DNA of 64,000 bases from Exiguobacterium sibiricum 7-3 (GTDB taxonomy: Bacteria; Bacillota; Bacilli; Exiguobacteriales; Exiguobacteriaceae), in assembly GCF_000620865.1 (NCBI RefSeq), contig NZ_KK211190.1:62001-126000 (forward strand). Reading direction: 5' to 3'. The notes beneath the pieces were generated by a model. It was given only the letters and a program-made list of their open reading frames with translations, had not been told where the DNA came from and did no database searches. Both the position numbers and the translations under genes were made by a program. Positions 54,786-64,000 of this stretch are shown here, piece by piece (position 1 is the stretch's first letter; each line of letters begins with the position of its first letter).

Positions 54786-56423
54786 TTAGCCTGATGTAGC
54801 ATGCGTCCGGACCGGTACTTTGTAGCCGGTCGCAATAAACCGTTCCAGTTCCGGTTCAGACTTGGCATTCAGGCCGACTGTCCCGTCCCCTTTGATGGCG
54901 ACGTTCGTCAAGCGGACGTGTTCGATGTTTGGACCAATCGTGATGCCGTGTTTGGCCGAATCTTCAATCCGGACGTCAATCAATCGGACGTCTTCGGCCC
55001 GGTTGTCTCCGCCGAATACCTGGATATCCGTTTTAGCCTGGTGGAATCCGCTCATTTTGACCTGGCTCAGCGTGACGTTCCGGGCTTTATATTGAATTCC
55101 GATCATTGGTTGTTCCTGATAGTCATAATACGGGTCCCCGAGCACCGTGAAATCATGAATGACGACATTACGGTAAGCCGAGACGATGAGAGCCCGCGGT
55201 TTCGAATTTTGATACAGTGACGTATATTGCGGTGTCTGGGCAATCAGCCGGGTTGCGATGATATTGTACGCTGTTTGTGACGTCGGGTCTGTTGCTTGAT
55301 GATGTCCAATATGACGGAAGTTGAACGACCGGTGATCATCGATAGACAAGTGACCGACGATTTTAACGGTTGATGCGGCGGATGATGTCGCATGGGCCTT
55401 GATTTCAAGTCCTCCGAAGCAGCGTGTCGTCGCATTATTAAATAACCAGACATCGCGGGAACCGTCATCAATCTCGATCCCGTTTGAGTTCGAGAAGCCG
55501 GCCGCGTGGGCACGGCCGCTCGGATCACGCATAAAACAGTTTGAGATGAACAGATGATCACTGTGATGGGTCGTGATCCCATCATCGCCAAAACCGGATC
55601 CTGTCAGACCGTCAAACCAGATGAACGAACTGCTGAGATTGGCCCGTGCACCGTCGCCGTTATAGTTGTAGTACGGAGTTGAAATATCAAAGCAGTGTAA
55701 TCCCGGATTGACCGCATCGACATCAAAGACCCAACCGTACGTCACGTGTGCATAGGTCAAGCAACTCGAATGATTACCCCACGTGCTACTTTTTTTAGCA
55801 TTTCCGATTCGCTCGATATTCCAATCCAGCGTCATCCGTTCAACGAGCAGATGATGGTTACCAAGTAAGTAATTTTGATTCGTAATCAAACGGCGTCCTT
55901 TCGGTGCCGCGTCATGCAGTTTTAAAATCGTCTGTCCTTTTCCGTCCCCGGTCAAAATCGTATAACTCGGCAGGCGGATGCCGCGGACAAGATACGTGCC
56001 GGCCGGAACGTGGACTTGCCGGTGCCCGTCCGCGAGTGCTTCCTTAAAAGCGAGCGTATCGTCGGTCACGCCGTCACCAATCGCCCCATAGTCCTTGACA
56101 TCGACTTTTTCGACGTTGCTGATCAATTGCTCGAATTCATACGCCAGCCGTCCGAACCAGCTGGGCCGGATTTCATCCTGTTCACTGACGAAGGCTTTCG
56201 TCAACGGAAGGATATGTTTATCCCGATCTGTCAAAAAGAGTGGTGAAATCAAGGACCGGAGGTAACGGCTCGGATGAGTCGCCCGACGCGGTGCGACGAA
56301 CGGACTGTCTTTCATCAATTGTTCCGCCCGAAGCACAGCCTCACCGTTTGATTTTGTTTCGGTATATTCTGCAATCAGTTGTCCGTTTTGATATGGATCA
56401 TGTGTTTCGTCTAATCTCAACAT
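54786..56423 (-). CDS. right-handed beta-helix / pectate lyase superfamily protein
   Basis: 545 residues with no signal peptide. After a 120-residue helical N-terminus comes VDVKDYGAIGDGVTDDTLAFKEAL, the opening of the pectate_lyase_3/GH28-like beta-helix, followed by repeated short strands (GIEIDDGSRDVWLFNN, HGITIGPNIEHVRLTNVAIKG) to the end. Proteins of this type are polysaccharide lyases/hydrolases or phage tail spikes and spore-coat relatives. Absence of a secretion signal makes the role unclear. Single gene. Confidence 0.8.
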   Translation of the reverse strand: MLRLDETHDPYQNGQLIAEYTETKSNGEAVLRAEQLMKDSPFVAPRRATHPSRYLRSLISPLFLTDRDKHILPLTKAFVSEQDEIRPSWFGRLAYEFEQLISNVEKVDVKDYGAIGDGVTDDTLAFKEALADGHRQVHVPAGTYLVRGIRLPSYTILTGDGKGQTILKLHDAAPKGRRLITNQNYLLGNHHLLVERMTLDWNIERIGNAKKSSTWGNHSSCLTYAHVTYGWVFDVDAVNPGLHCFDISTPYYNYNGDGARANLSSSFIWFDGLTGSGFGDDGITTHHSDHLFISNCFMRDPSGRAHAAGFSNSNGIEIDDGSRDVWLFNNATTRCFGGLEIKAHATSSAASTVKIVGHLSIDDHRSFNFRHIGHHQATDPTSQTAYNIIATRLIAQTPQYTSLYQNSKPRALIVSAYRNVVIHDFTVLGDPYYDYQEQPMIGIQYKARNVTLSQVKMSGFHQAKTDIQVFGGDNRAEDVRLIDVRIEDSAKHGITIGPNIEHVRLTNVAIKGDGTVGLNAKSEPELERFIATGYKVPVRTHATSG

Positions 56424-56568
56424 GTAGAAGCCCCTCTCTAAAAATCACTCTTTTCCTTTTCCCATCCCTTTTAGGATTGAAGCCCTTTTCTCTAAAAAAC
56501 AAAAAATTCCGATAATTAGGTCGCGTTTCGGATATAATGGATAAAAATGACATTAGAGAGGTGAGGAT

Positions 56569-57327
56569 ATGCAATTTCGAAGTCGGCTGTTGATGTTGAT
56601 TGGTGTGGTCATATTGGCGCTCGGTATCATTAAGCCGTTGACCCAGGCAGGGTACGAAGCATTGCAACAAGTCGAAGTGTTTCCGGGAGGCGGTCAGCAG
56701 AAATGTGTAAGAGGCTGTGAATCCGAACCGTTGACGTTTTGGTGGTCATACTTGTTTAAGAAAAAAGAACTACCGCCCGGACAAGTTAAATATGGATATG
56801 AGACGGATGAAAAAGGTGATGGTGGGGGGGAACCACGAAAAGAAAAATTCATTTCACTTGGATTTCATTCGTTCTCAAAAAGCGAAGGCGAAGAAGCAGA
56901 GAGCGGATTTCCCTATCTGTTGGTTGCGATTAGTCTCGCAGGTTTGACCGGACTGTTTCTAATTGTTCGGCATCTCCGAAAACGAAAGAAATGGGACAAT
57001 ACTGAAGACGAGTTAGTTCCACGTCCAGTTCGAATAAAAAAACGCCTGGAAGAAACGAATCCAGAAGACGAACTGCCACCATTACCGGTCGAACAGGTCC
57101 GGCAACAGGTCGTCTTATTTAACCGTCATCTTCCCCAAAAACTGAAACGCCGGGAAACGGAGTCGTTCCGGGAATGGTTTGCCCGAATCGGTTTTCAGCC
57201 GTCACCTGAATTGCAACAGCTGTACGAGACGGTCCGCTATGATCCGAACCAATCAACCGATGTGACGGCAACCGTATTGGTGGATATTGAAAATGATTTT
57301 TCCAATTTTCTCGGGCAACTCAAATGA
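56569..57327 (+). CDS. membrane protein, DUF4129-like C-terminus
   Basis: 252 residues: an N-terminal membrane helix (about 7-25), an extracytoplasmic loop with a CVRGC motif, a second helix (about 118-138), then a cytosolic domain. RRETESFREWFARIGFQPSPELQQLYETVRYDP near the C-terminus resembles the DUF4129 end found with transglutaminase-like membrane proteins. No catalytic motif is present. Alternatively a lone uncharacterised protein. Confidence 0.65.
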   Translation: MQFRSRLLMLIGVVILALGIIKPLTQAGYEALQQVEVFPGGGQQKCVRGCESEPLTFWWSYLFKKKELPPGQVKYGYETDEKGDGGGEPRKEKFISLGFHSFSKSEGEEAESGFPYLLVAISLAGLTGLFLIVRHLRKRKKWDNTEDELVPRPVRIKKRLEETNPEDELPPLPVEQVRQQVVLFNRHLPQKLKRRETESFREWFARIGFQPSPELQQLYETVRYDPNQSTDVTATVLVDIENDFSNFLGQLK

Positions 57328-57392
57328 AACTTTTCATAATGTCAGGACGTAATAGACACTAGAGCAAAATCAGGAAACGGGGGGACTGAACA

Positions 57393-57899
57393 ATGTACTT
57401 AGCAGACGCTGTGAAACTCAAAAGTATCTTACGGAAACAGCTTGAACAGCTGGTCGAAGAAGTGGACCGGATTGCGTTTGTTGATCTTGAAAAAGGTGAG
57501 GCGATACCGACCGGACAAGACCGGACATTACTGGACGTCGAGTCAGCGATGGATGAAGTCCGGCGGGATATGCGGACACTCGACCGGTTAGTGTACGCAG
57601 CGAACTTGTCGACGATGATCGAGACGACGGAAGGTGAAATGCCTCTCGTCGAAGCGATTGAATTGGCGACGCAACTCCGCGCGAAAGCAACTCAGTTCCA
57701 AGAACTTGCGGCCCGTCCCAAACGCGAATTCCAATACGGATTTGAAGGAACGACGGTCATTCGGCATGCCCTGTACGATCCGGATGCGTACCGGATTAAA
57801 GCGCAGGAAATCGAGCGCTCGGCGCACCGGATTTCCAATGCGATCAATGCCGCCAATTACCGGACGGAGATTGATTTTGACGGTACACGTTATATGTGA
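57393..57899 (+). CDS. DIP1984/septicolysin-like family protein
   Basis: 168 residues, predicted all-helical and highly charged, with a likely coiled coil in the N-terminal 50 residues and NAANYRTEIDFDG near the C-terminus. It resembles the DIP1984 family of unknown function. ATG with GGGGG upstream. It follows the DUF4129-like gene by 65 bp and may be co-transcribed with it. Confidence 0.6.
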   Translation: MYLADAVKLKSILRKQLEQLVEEVDRIAFVDLEKGEAIPTGQDRTLLDVESAMDEVRRDMRTLDRLVYAANLSTMIETTEGEMPLVEAIELATQLRAKATQFQELAARPKREFQYGFEGTTVIRHALYDPDAYRIKAQEIERSAHRISNAINAANYRTEIDFDGTRYM

Positions 57900-57900
57900 T

Positions 57901-57931
57901 CCTTGATCAGGTGAGACTCCTGATCAAGGAC
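57901..57931. other. perfect hairpin in the gap after the DIP1984-like gene
   Basis: TCCTTGATCAG / CTGATCAAGGA forms an 11-bp stem directly after the stop codon. No T run follows, so it is not a standard terminator. The remaining 57932-58060 shows no gene. Confidence 0.6.
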
Positions 57932-58062
57932 GGCGCTTTGACACAAACCTCTTCCAATCGGGAATCTCGACGGCCACGGCACACCCATGACCACGGACCG
58001 ATGACATGTTTACCTGTCACTCGTGACTACCTGCGGAAAACAGTTTCTTTTCGTCAGACGCC

Positions 58063-58098
58063 AAAAACCGTGAGTGCTTCGGCATTCACGGTTTTTTG
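58063..58098. terminator. terminator upstream of the YhdH-like gene
   Basis: AAAAACCGTGAGTGC / GCATTCACGGTTTTTT stem with TTCG tetraloop. Confidence 0.88.
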
Positions 58099-58184
58099 TA
58101 TGAACAAAACGTACATAAAAGGTATGCCGATGACTGTGTTCGGGTATAGCTTACTGGAGTCATTCATGGAAAGGGGTCTTGGAG

Positions 58185-59168
58185 ATGAAAGATACGTTCA
58201 AAGCATTTGTTGTCCGGGAACAGGAGGATGAGTTTACAGGAGCACTCGAACAAAAGCAAGTCGTGGAGTTGCCAGAAGGAGACGTCTTGATTCGCGTCGA
58301 CTATTCCTGCGTCAATTACAAAGATGCCTTATCGGTCACGGGAAACCGCGGAGTGACGAAACAATATCCGCATACACCGGGTGTCGATGCAGCGGGTCAT
58401 ATCGTCACGTCAACTGATCCGCGGTTTCAAGAAGGAGAAGCGGTTGTCGTCAACGGTTTTGATTTTGGGATGAATACGTCCGGCGGCTTTCAAGAGTACA
58501 TACGTGTTCCAGGAGACTGGATCACACCGTTGCCGACGGGATTCACGACATTTGAAGCGATGGCTTACGGGACAGCAGGATTAACGGCCGCCCAGTCGGT
58601 TGACGAACTGATGGAGCGGGTCAAGCCGGAAGCCGGACCGGTTCTCGTGACCGGTGCAACGGGTGGAGTCGGCAGTATTGCGATAGCACTTCTTCTTAAA
58701 CTGGGATTTACGGTTCATGCGGTCACCGGAAAAGAAGCGGAAGCCGACCGGTTAAAACAGGAAGGCGTGACAGAAGTGTTAACCCGGCAATCGTTTTTGG
58801 ATGAGACGACCCGTCCGCTGAAAAAAGGCACGTATGCCGGAATTATCGATACGGTCGGGGGACCGTTACTTGCGTCCGTCATTCGCTATGTTCAATACGG
58901 TGGACTGGTTACGACATGCGGCAATGTCGGTGGGGCTGAAATGACGTTGACGGTATATCCGTTTATCTTACGGGGCGTTCGTTTGATCGGGATTGATGCT
59001 GTTCAACTTCCAATCGCTGAACGGGTTCGGCTGTGGTACAAACTGGTGGATGAATGGAAACTGCCGATTGGGGAGTGGGTTACTACAAAAAGCCTGCGCG
59101 AGATTCCGGACGTCGTAGCGTCTCTGCTCGACGGAACCCATCAAGGCAGAACTGTCATCGAAATTTAA
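58185..59168 (+). CDS. YhdH/YhfP-family quinone oxidoreductase (AcuI-like)
   Basis: MDR-family NADPH-dependent reductase of 327 residues from the ATG at 58185; AAAGGGG lies 8 nt upstream, too close for the TTG at 58179. Motifs VNYKDALSVTG, TPGVDAAGHI, VTGATGGVGSIAI, and IIDTVGGPLL match the acrylyl-CoA reductase/YhdH subgroup. It probably detoxifies acrylyl-CoA or related enones. Single gene. Confidence 0.9.
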   Translation: MKDTFKAFVVREQEDEFTGALEQKQVVELPEGDVLIRVDYSCVNYKDALSVTGNRGVTKQYPHTPGVDAAGHIVTSTDPRFQEGEAVVVNGFDFGMNTSGGFQEYIRVPGDWITPLPTGFTTFEAMAYGTAGLTAAQSVDELMERVKPEAGPVLVTGATGGVGSIAIALLLKLGFTVHAVTGKEAEADRLKQEGVTEVLTRQSFLDETTRPLKKGTYAGIIDTVGGPLLASVIRYVQYGGLVTTCGNVGGAEMTLTVYPFILRGVRLIGIDAVQLPIAERVRLWYKLVDEWKLPIGEWVTTKSLREIPDVVASLLDGTHQGRTVIEI

Positions 59169-59239
59169 CCACTGCCGGCACAGTGTTCGGTGGTATAGTG
59201 ATTAAAAAAGTGTCTCGATCAATTCAGGAGGAACAATAG

Positions 59240-60115
59240 ATGAGTCAAAATGAACAACAGAAAGAGCAAGACCGGTTATCCCGAAAAGAACGCCGGAAGC
59301 AGAAACGGAATCGCCGGAGCGTGGCACTGGGTGGTATTTTAGCGACCGTCTTGATTGTCGGCGGATGGGGTTATATGGTGTCGACGAATGATGCCAGCCA
59401 AGCGACGTCGACCGTCGAGTCACCGAAAACGGTTGGAAGCGAACAAGAGAAAGACAAGAAAGATACGAAAGATACGAAAAAATCAGCATCGACGGATCAA
59501 AAGAAAAAAGACAAAAAGGCCAAGAAAAAGGCGGATAAACCAGAAATTAGCCAAGCTGCATGGGTCACACGTCCTTTTGCGGATGTCTATCAGGATGCCA
59601 ACCGGAGCAGCGTCATTTATAAGGCGGATTTAGGGGATGTCTATGAAATTTTAGATGCGGAGAACGGGATGGTTCACTTGAAATTGAGTGATGCTGTCGA
59701 AGGCTATATTCCTGAAACAGATGTCCGGATGGATGTTCCGTCGTCAGTCAAAGACAAGACATTGCTTGATACATTATCACAAGTCGTTGCCAATCAACCA
59801 ATCGAGAAGCCGGAACAATACCTCGGACAACCGCTCGAAAAATTTGAAGCGAAGTACGGTAAGCTCGGGAATACGCAAAAAGATGCAGTCAATACGTATC
59901 ACTTCTCAAACGCGGGTTATCTGCTTGTCGTATCCGACGGAATCGTCGAAGCGATTGACTGGACGAATGCATCGGCCTCCGGTCTATCGGCTTTAGGAGA
60001 ACCTGTCGTTGAAACGAGTTACGGTACGTGGTACCAAGGTGAAAAACTACAATTAAAAGCTTTCCCGGACAACGGATCAACGCGACTTCGTCTTGCACGT
60101 GACCCAGGGAAATAA
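59240..60115 (+). CDS. membrane-anchored SH3-like domain protein
   Basis: 291 residues. Very basic N-terminus (SRKERRKQKRNRR), one membrane helix (about 28-46), a Ser/Lys-rich linker (about 50-100) then an SH3-like barrel (about 104-155: TRPFADVYQDANRSSVIYKADLGDVYEIL) and a C-terminal domain (about 175-290) resembling DUF4309-type modules. It is a type II membrane protein exposing the SH3 domain outside, probably to bind cell wall. GGAGG before the ATG. Confidence 0.78.
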   Translation: MSQNEQQKEQDRLSRKERRKQKRNRRSVALGGILATVLIVGGWGYMVSTNDASQATSTVESPKTVGSEQEKDKKDTKDTKKSASTDQKKKDKKAKKKADKPEISQAAWVTRPFADVYQDANRSSVIYKADLGDVYEILDAENGMVHLKLSDAVEGYIPETDVRMDVPSSVKDKTLLDTLSQVVANQPIEKPEQYLGQPLEKFEAKYGKLGNTQKDAVNTYHFSNAGYLLVVSDGIVEAIDWTNASASGLSALGEPVVETSYGTWYQGEKLQLKAFPDNGSTRLRLARDPGK

Positions 60116-60122
60116 GCCGGAG

Positions 60123-60153
60123 CGGTCTGTCGTTGACAGATCGTTTTTTTTTT
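60123..60153 (+). terminator. terminator after the SH3-like gene
   Basis: CGGTCTGTC / GACAGATCG stem with 3-nt loop and ten Ts. Confidence 0.9.
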
Positions 60154-60156
60154 GCC

Positions 60157-60187
60157 AAAAAAACTCCCGAGCCATAGACTCGGGAGG
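60157..60187 (-). terminator. terminator of the neutral protease gene
   Basis: CTCCCGAG / CTCGGGAG perfect stem, followed on the minus strand by seven Ts. Confidence 0.9.
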
Positions 60188-60213
60188 TCGAAAATCCTTG
60201 GGAGGAAGTTTTC

Positions 60214-61782
<1,569 letters not shown>

Positions 61783-61902
61783 CTATGCCAAAGAAAAGGA
61801 AAAGCGAGAATAAGGCGTTCGTATTAATTAGAATTTTCTGAATATAGTACTTAATACCCGGACTGAATAGTTAAGTCACCTAAGGGAATTGAAAAAAACA
61901 GC

Positions 61903-61929
61903 AAAAAAACCGCTCTATAAAGCGGTTTT
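61903..61929 (-). terminator. terminator of the HD-GYP/GyrI-like operon
   Basis: AAAACCGCT / AGCGGTTTT stem with short loop, followed on the minus strand by Ts. Confidence 0.85.
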
Positions 61930-62359
61930 AAAGAATACGTTGATAGAGATGATGTGTATTGTCACGTGTCTCGTCAATTTTAAAATTCAGTGGATCCAGT
62001 GTGACTCCTTGCTTCTGCGCAAAGCGTTGCATCTTTTCAAACGATTTCCAAATCTCAATATCGGGACCTTCATGTTTCCAAAAAATATAACTGGCCGGAG
62101 GAATATGATGTCCTTTCATCCCTTTAGGAATCTGGTCAAGTGACGCGACAGGAAGACCGATACACTGCATATGTTTGGTTCCGCGTTGTCCAAGTGACAA
62201 ATCGAGTGGATAACTTCCGGGTTCAGCAGGAATCTCATGCGAACGGCGTGAAAATTCACGCCACAGTTCCGGCATGAGTGTATGCAATTCATTTTCTTCG
62301 CATGTCAAACCAAGTCCGACAACATACAATTCGTGGCGATCGACAATTTTAGGATGCAT
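61928..62359 (-). CDS. GyrI-like effector-binding domain protein
   Basis: 143 residues forming a GyrI-like (AraC effector-binding) fold without a DNA-binding domain. Typical features are PKIVDRHELYVVGLGL at the start, the GLPVASLDQIPKGMKGHHIPPASYIFWKHEGP central strand set, and Trp/Glu in the C-terminal half. Such proteins bind hydrophobic small molecules or, in some cases, gyrase. It starts 21 bp after the HD-GYP gene, forming a two-gene unit. Confidence 0.82.
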   Translation of the reverse strand: MHPKIVDRHELYVVGLGLTCEENELHTLMPELWREFSRRSHEIPAEPGSYPLDLSLGQRGTKHMQCIGLPVASLDQIPKGMKGHHIPPASYIFWKHEGPDIEIWKSFEKMQRFAQKQGVTLDPLNFKIDETRDNTHHLYQRIL

Positions 62360-62380
62360 AAGAAACTCCTTTCATGAGAG

Positions 62381-63874
62381 TCAAGAGGCAGTGATGACAG
62401 AAGGTCTCTTTAAATCAAGGAACAATTGTGTGAAAGAAGCATCCCATTGTGTCCCGCGGCCTTCTTCCAAAATGGCGAGTGCTTTTGCAACGGGCATTCC
62501 TTTCCGGTAAGGTCGATCGGATGTCATCGCGTCATAGGCATCAGCAATCGCCATAATTCGTCCGAAAACAGGAATCGCTTCCCCTGCCAAACCTTCTGGA
62601 TAGCCTTTTCCATCATAACGCTCGTGGTGGTACTTTACCCCGGGAAGAATCGGTTGTAACTTCTCCGGTAGATGAACTTGCGATAAGATATGTACACCAA
62701 TGACAGGATGTTGCTTGATTTTATCGAATTCTTCATCCGTCAAGCGTCCTTCCTTCAATAGAACATCATCACGGATTCCGATTTTTCCGATGTCATGTAA
62801 AAGGGCAGACTTACGTAACAACTCAACTTGATCATCGGGCAATCCGGCGGCACGGGCAATCTCAACCGAATATTCCGCAACACGTAAGGAGTGTCCGGCG
62901 GTATAGGGATCCCGGGCATCAAGTGTCGCAGCAAACAAGGTAAACAAACTGTCGAGCAACTGCTCGTTTTCCTGATCCCGTCCTTGGATCCCTTCGACCA
63001 TTAAGTTGAAGCCGCCAACTAATTGAGAGAATTCATCGGAAAAAGGATTATTGATCGTGTTCAATTGACCCGATTCAATCTGGGCAACCCCTTCTTGCAA
63101 AGCCAAAATCGGTTTTTGGATATTTTCATATAGAAGCAAACTGCAAAATGTCGCAAGACAAAGGATGACGACTAAGATTAAAGTCGACCAACTCCAGTAG
63201 GAGCGCAGACTTTCGTTCTCCGTCAATTGAACGGCAGAAGCGAGAACGAATAACAGGATCGGAAAGACACCGATGATCAGCGTACTGATCAACATTTTTT
63301 GACGCAGACTGATAAAATCCTTTTTTGTTAAGACGAGCTCACCATCACCGTATGTTTGAGAGTGAATGGTTAATTCCGCTAACATGGATTCCGTGACACG
63401 ATACGTCAAGAAAAATTCGATCAAAGCGTGCAGGATGGCGACGAGAACGGCACCGAAACAAGCGAGACCAATGAGATAATACGGCATTTCGAGCCAGTTG
63501 AAGTGAATGGCGAGTGCCGTTAAGGAAGAAGACGGAATCGATAATCCAAGGAAATGGGGTCCGAGGATACGTTTGATGGTCAGTAACGGAAAACGGTGAG
63601 TCGTCCGAAACGCAGCAGCAAGCTGCTCCTGACTTGGTACAGGTGTTTGAAAGAATTGATAGAGCGGACGCATGTGCTTTCGATAGACCGTATATTCAAA
63701 GCTGAACATCAGAAAAACAGAGAGAAACATGATTGTCAGTAAAATTGCACGTTCCTGGGCATCGAATGTCAATGTTTCGAAAATAAACAAACAGCCGACA
63801 CCGAAAACAGCGACAAAGGATCCGATTAAGTAATTTTTCAAAAGTTGCCGTTCGAATTTTTGGAGAGGTGTCAT
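62381..63874 (-). CDS. HD-GYP domain phosphodiesterase with membrane-associated N-terminal half
   Basis: 497 residues. Two membrane modules occupy the N-terminus (about six helices to residue 245), then a HAMP-like linker (about 265-300), and an HD-GYP domain: LLHDIGKIGI, HHERYDGKGYPEGL (the GYP motif, intact), and IADAYDAMTSDRPYR. It is expected to hydrolyse cyclic di-GMP or a related cyclic dinucleotide. AAGGAGG precedes the ATG. First in the unit with the GyrI-like gene, whose binding domain might tune signalling. Confidence 0.9.
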   Translation of the reverse strand: MTPLQKFERQLLKNYLIGSFVAVFGVGCLFIFETLTFDAQERAILLTIMFLSVFLMFSFEYTVYRKHMRPLYQFFQTPVPSQEQLAAAFRTTHRFPLLTIKRILGPHFLGLSIPSSSLTALAIHFNWLEMPYYLIGLACFGAVLVAILHALIEFFLTYRVTESMLAELTIHSQTYGDGELVLTKKDFISLRQKMLISTLIIGVFPILLFVLASAVQLTENESLRSYWSWSTLILVVILCLATFCSLLLYENIQKPILALQEGVAQIESGQLNTINNPFSDEFSQLVGGFNLMVEGIQGRDQENEQLLDSLFTLFAATLDARDPYTAGHSLRVAEYSVEIARAAGLPDDQVELLRKSALLHDIGKIGIRDDVLLKEGRLTDEEFDKIKQHPVIGVHILSQVHLPEKLQPILPGVKYHHERYDGKGYPEGLAGEAIPVFGRIMAIADAYDAMTSDRPYRKGMPVAKALAILEEGRGTQWDASFTQLFLDLKRPSVITAS

Positions 63875-64000
63875 AAGGTGCCTCCTTTAGAATTGGATCA
63901 TGTATGTAGCGTATCGCGAGAAGGAACCGACAATCTTCTCACTTTTAAAAAATGAGGGTAAGGATTAATGAACGTTTATTATTAATATCGGTCGATTTCC

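Overview
The window looks like chromosomal DNA of a Gram-positive Bacillales bacterium, most likely Exiguobacterium or a close relative. I infer this from the gntR-K-P-Z gene order, two S-box (SAM-I) riboswitches, a CIRCE element, strong AGGAGG-type ribosome binding sites with some TTG and GTG starts, and a GC content that looks like 45-50 percent. The genus is a judgement from overall resemblance, not from a search. About fifty protein genes are visible on both strands. No rRNA, tRNA, CRISPR array or intact transposon was seen.

Layout. 1-4450: gluconate operon gntRKPZ on the minus strand, its last gene cut by the window edge, with a palindromic GntR operator and a cre-like site in the promoter. 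4500-7100: ketopantoate reductase and an orphan polysaccharide pyruvyl transferase. 7120-9660: SAM riboswitch, S-methylmethionine permease and homocysteine methyltransferase. 9700-12330: structured repeat copy A, then a MarR regulator divergent from a CBS-domain protein and an MFS exporter. 12330-19660: DUF1801 protein, M20 peptidase, SDR, htpG under a perfect CIRCE element between two poorly known proteins, and a heme monooxygenase. 19700-24930: methyltransferase, ABC transporter, rlmN and a DbpA-like helicase. 24900-28960: FAD enzyme, and a marR operon with two nearly identical nitroreductases. 29050-31940: membrane and DUF proteins.

31980-34290 holds a second SAM riboswitch controlling a sulfone/sulfonate-type flavin monooxygenase that is translationally coupled to a RimK-like ATP-grasp ligase. 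34300-38960: SRPBCC protein, PhoX phosphatase with Pho-box-like repeats, Nudix hydrolase and ABC-F ATPase. 39155-40130: an unannotated 34-residue membrane peptide coupled to an SPFH protein. 40380-41130: a hairpin-rich insertion, probably IS200/IS605-derived, that has broken a WxL-associated surface protein gene. 41160-44800: PepT, a quinone oxidoreductase and an RlmI-like methyltransferase.

44820-48700 is the most unusual stretch. Four perfect DnaA boxes lie within 100 bp, followed by structured repeat copy B, a MutT-like Nudix hydrolase and a convergent, overlapping gene for a large phospholipase-D/superfamily-2 helicase/DUF3427 protein in AT-richer DNA. This is the best candidate for a little-described defence or DNA-processing module. 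48770-64000: OsmC protein, two aldo/keto reductases, cupin, YfcC-type transporter with a DUF1028 protein, a beta-helix protein, hypothetical proteins, a YhdH-type oxidoreductase, an SH3-like protein, a thermolysin-type protease, a GyrI-like protein and an HD-GYP phosphodiesterase.

Regulatory logic: sulfur state (two S-boxes), gluconate and catabolite state (GntR, cre), phosphate (PhoX), heat or protein damage (CIRCE-htpG) and possible electrophile or drug stress (two MarR circuits with visible palindromes) can all be read from promoter sequences.
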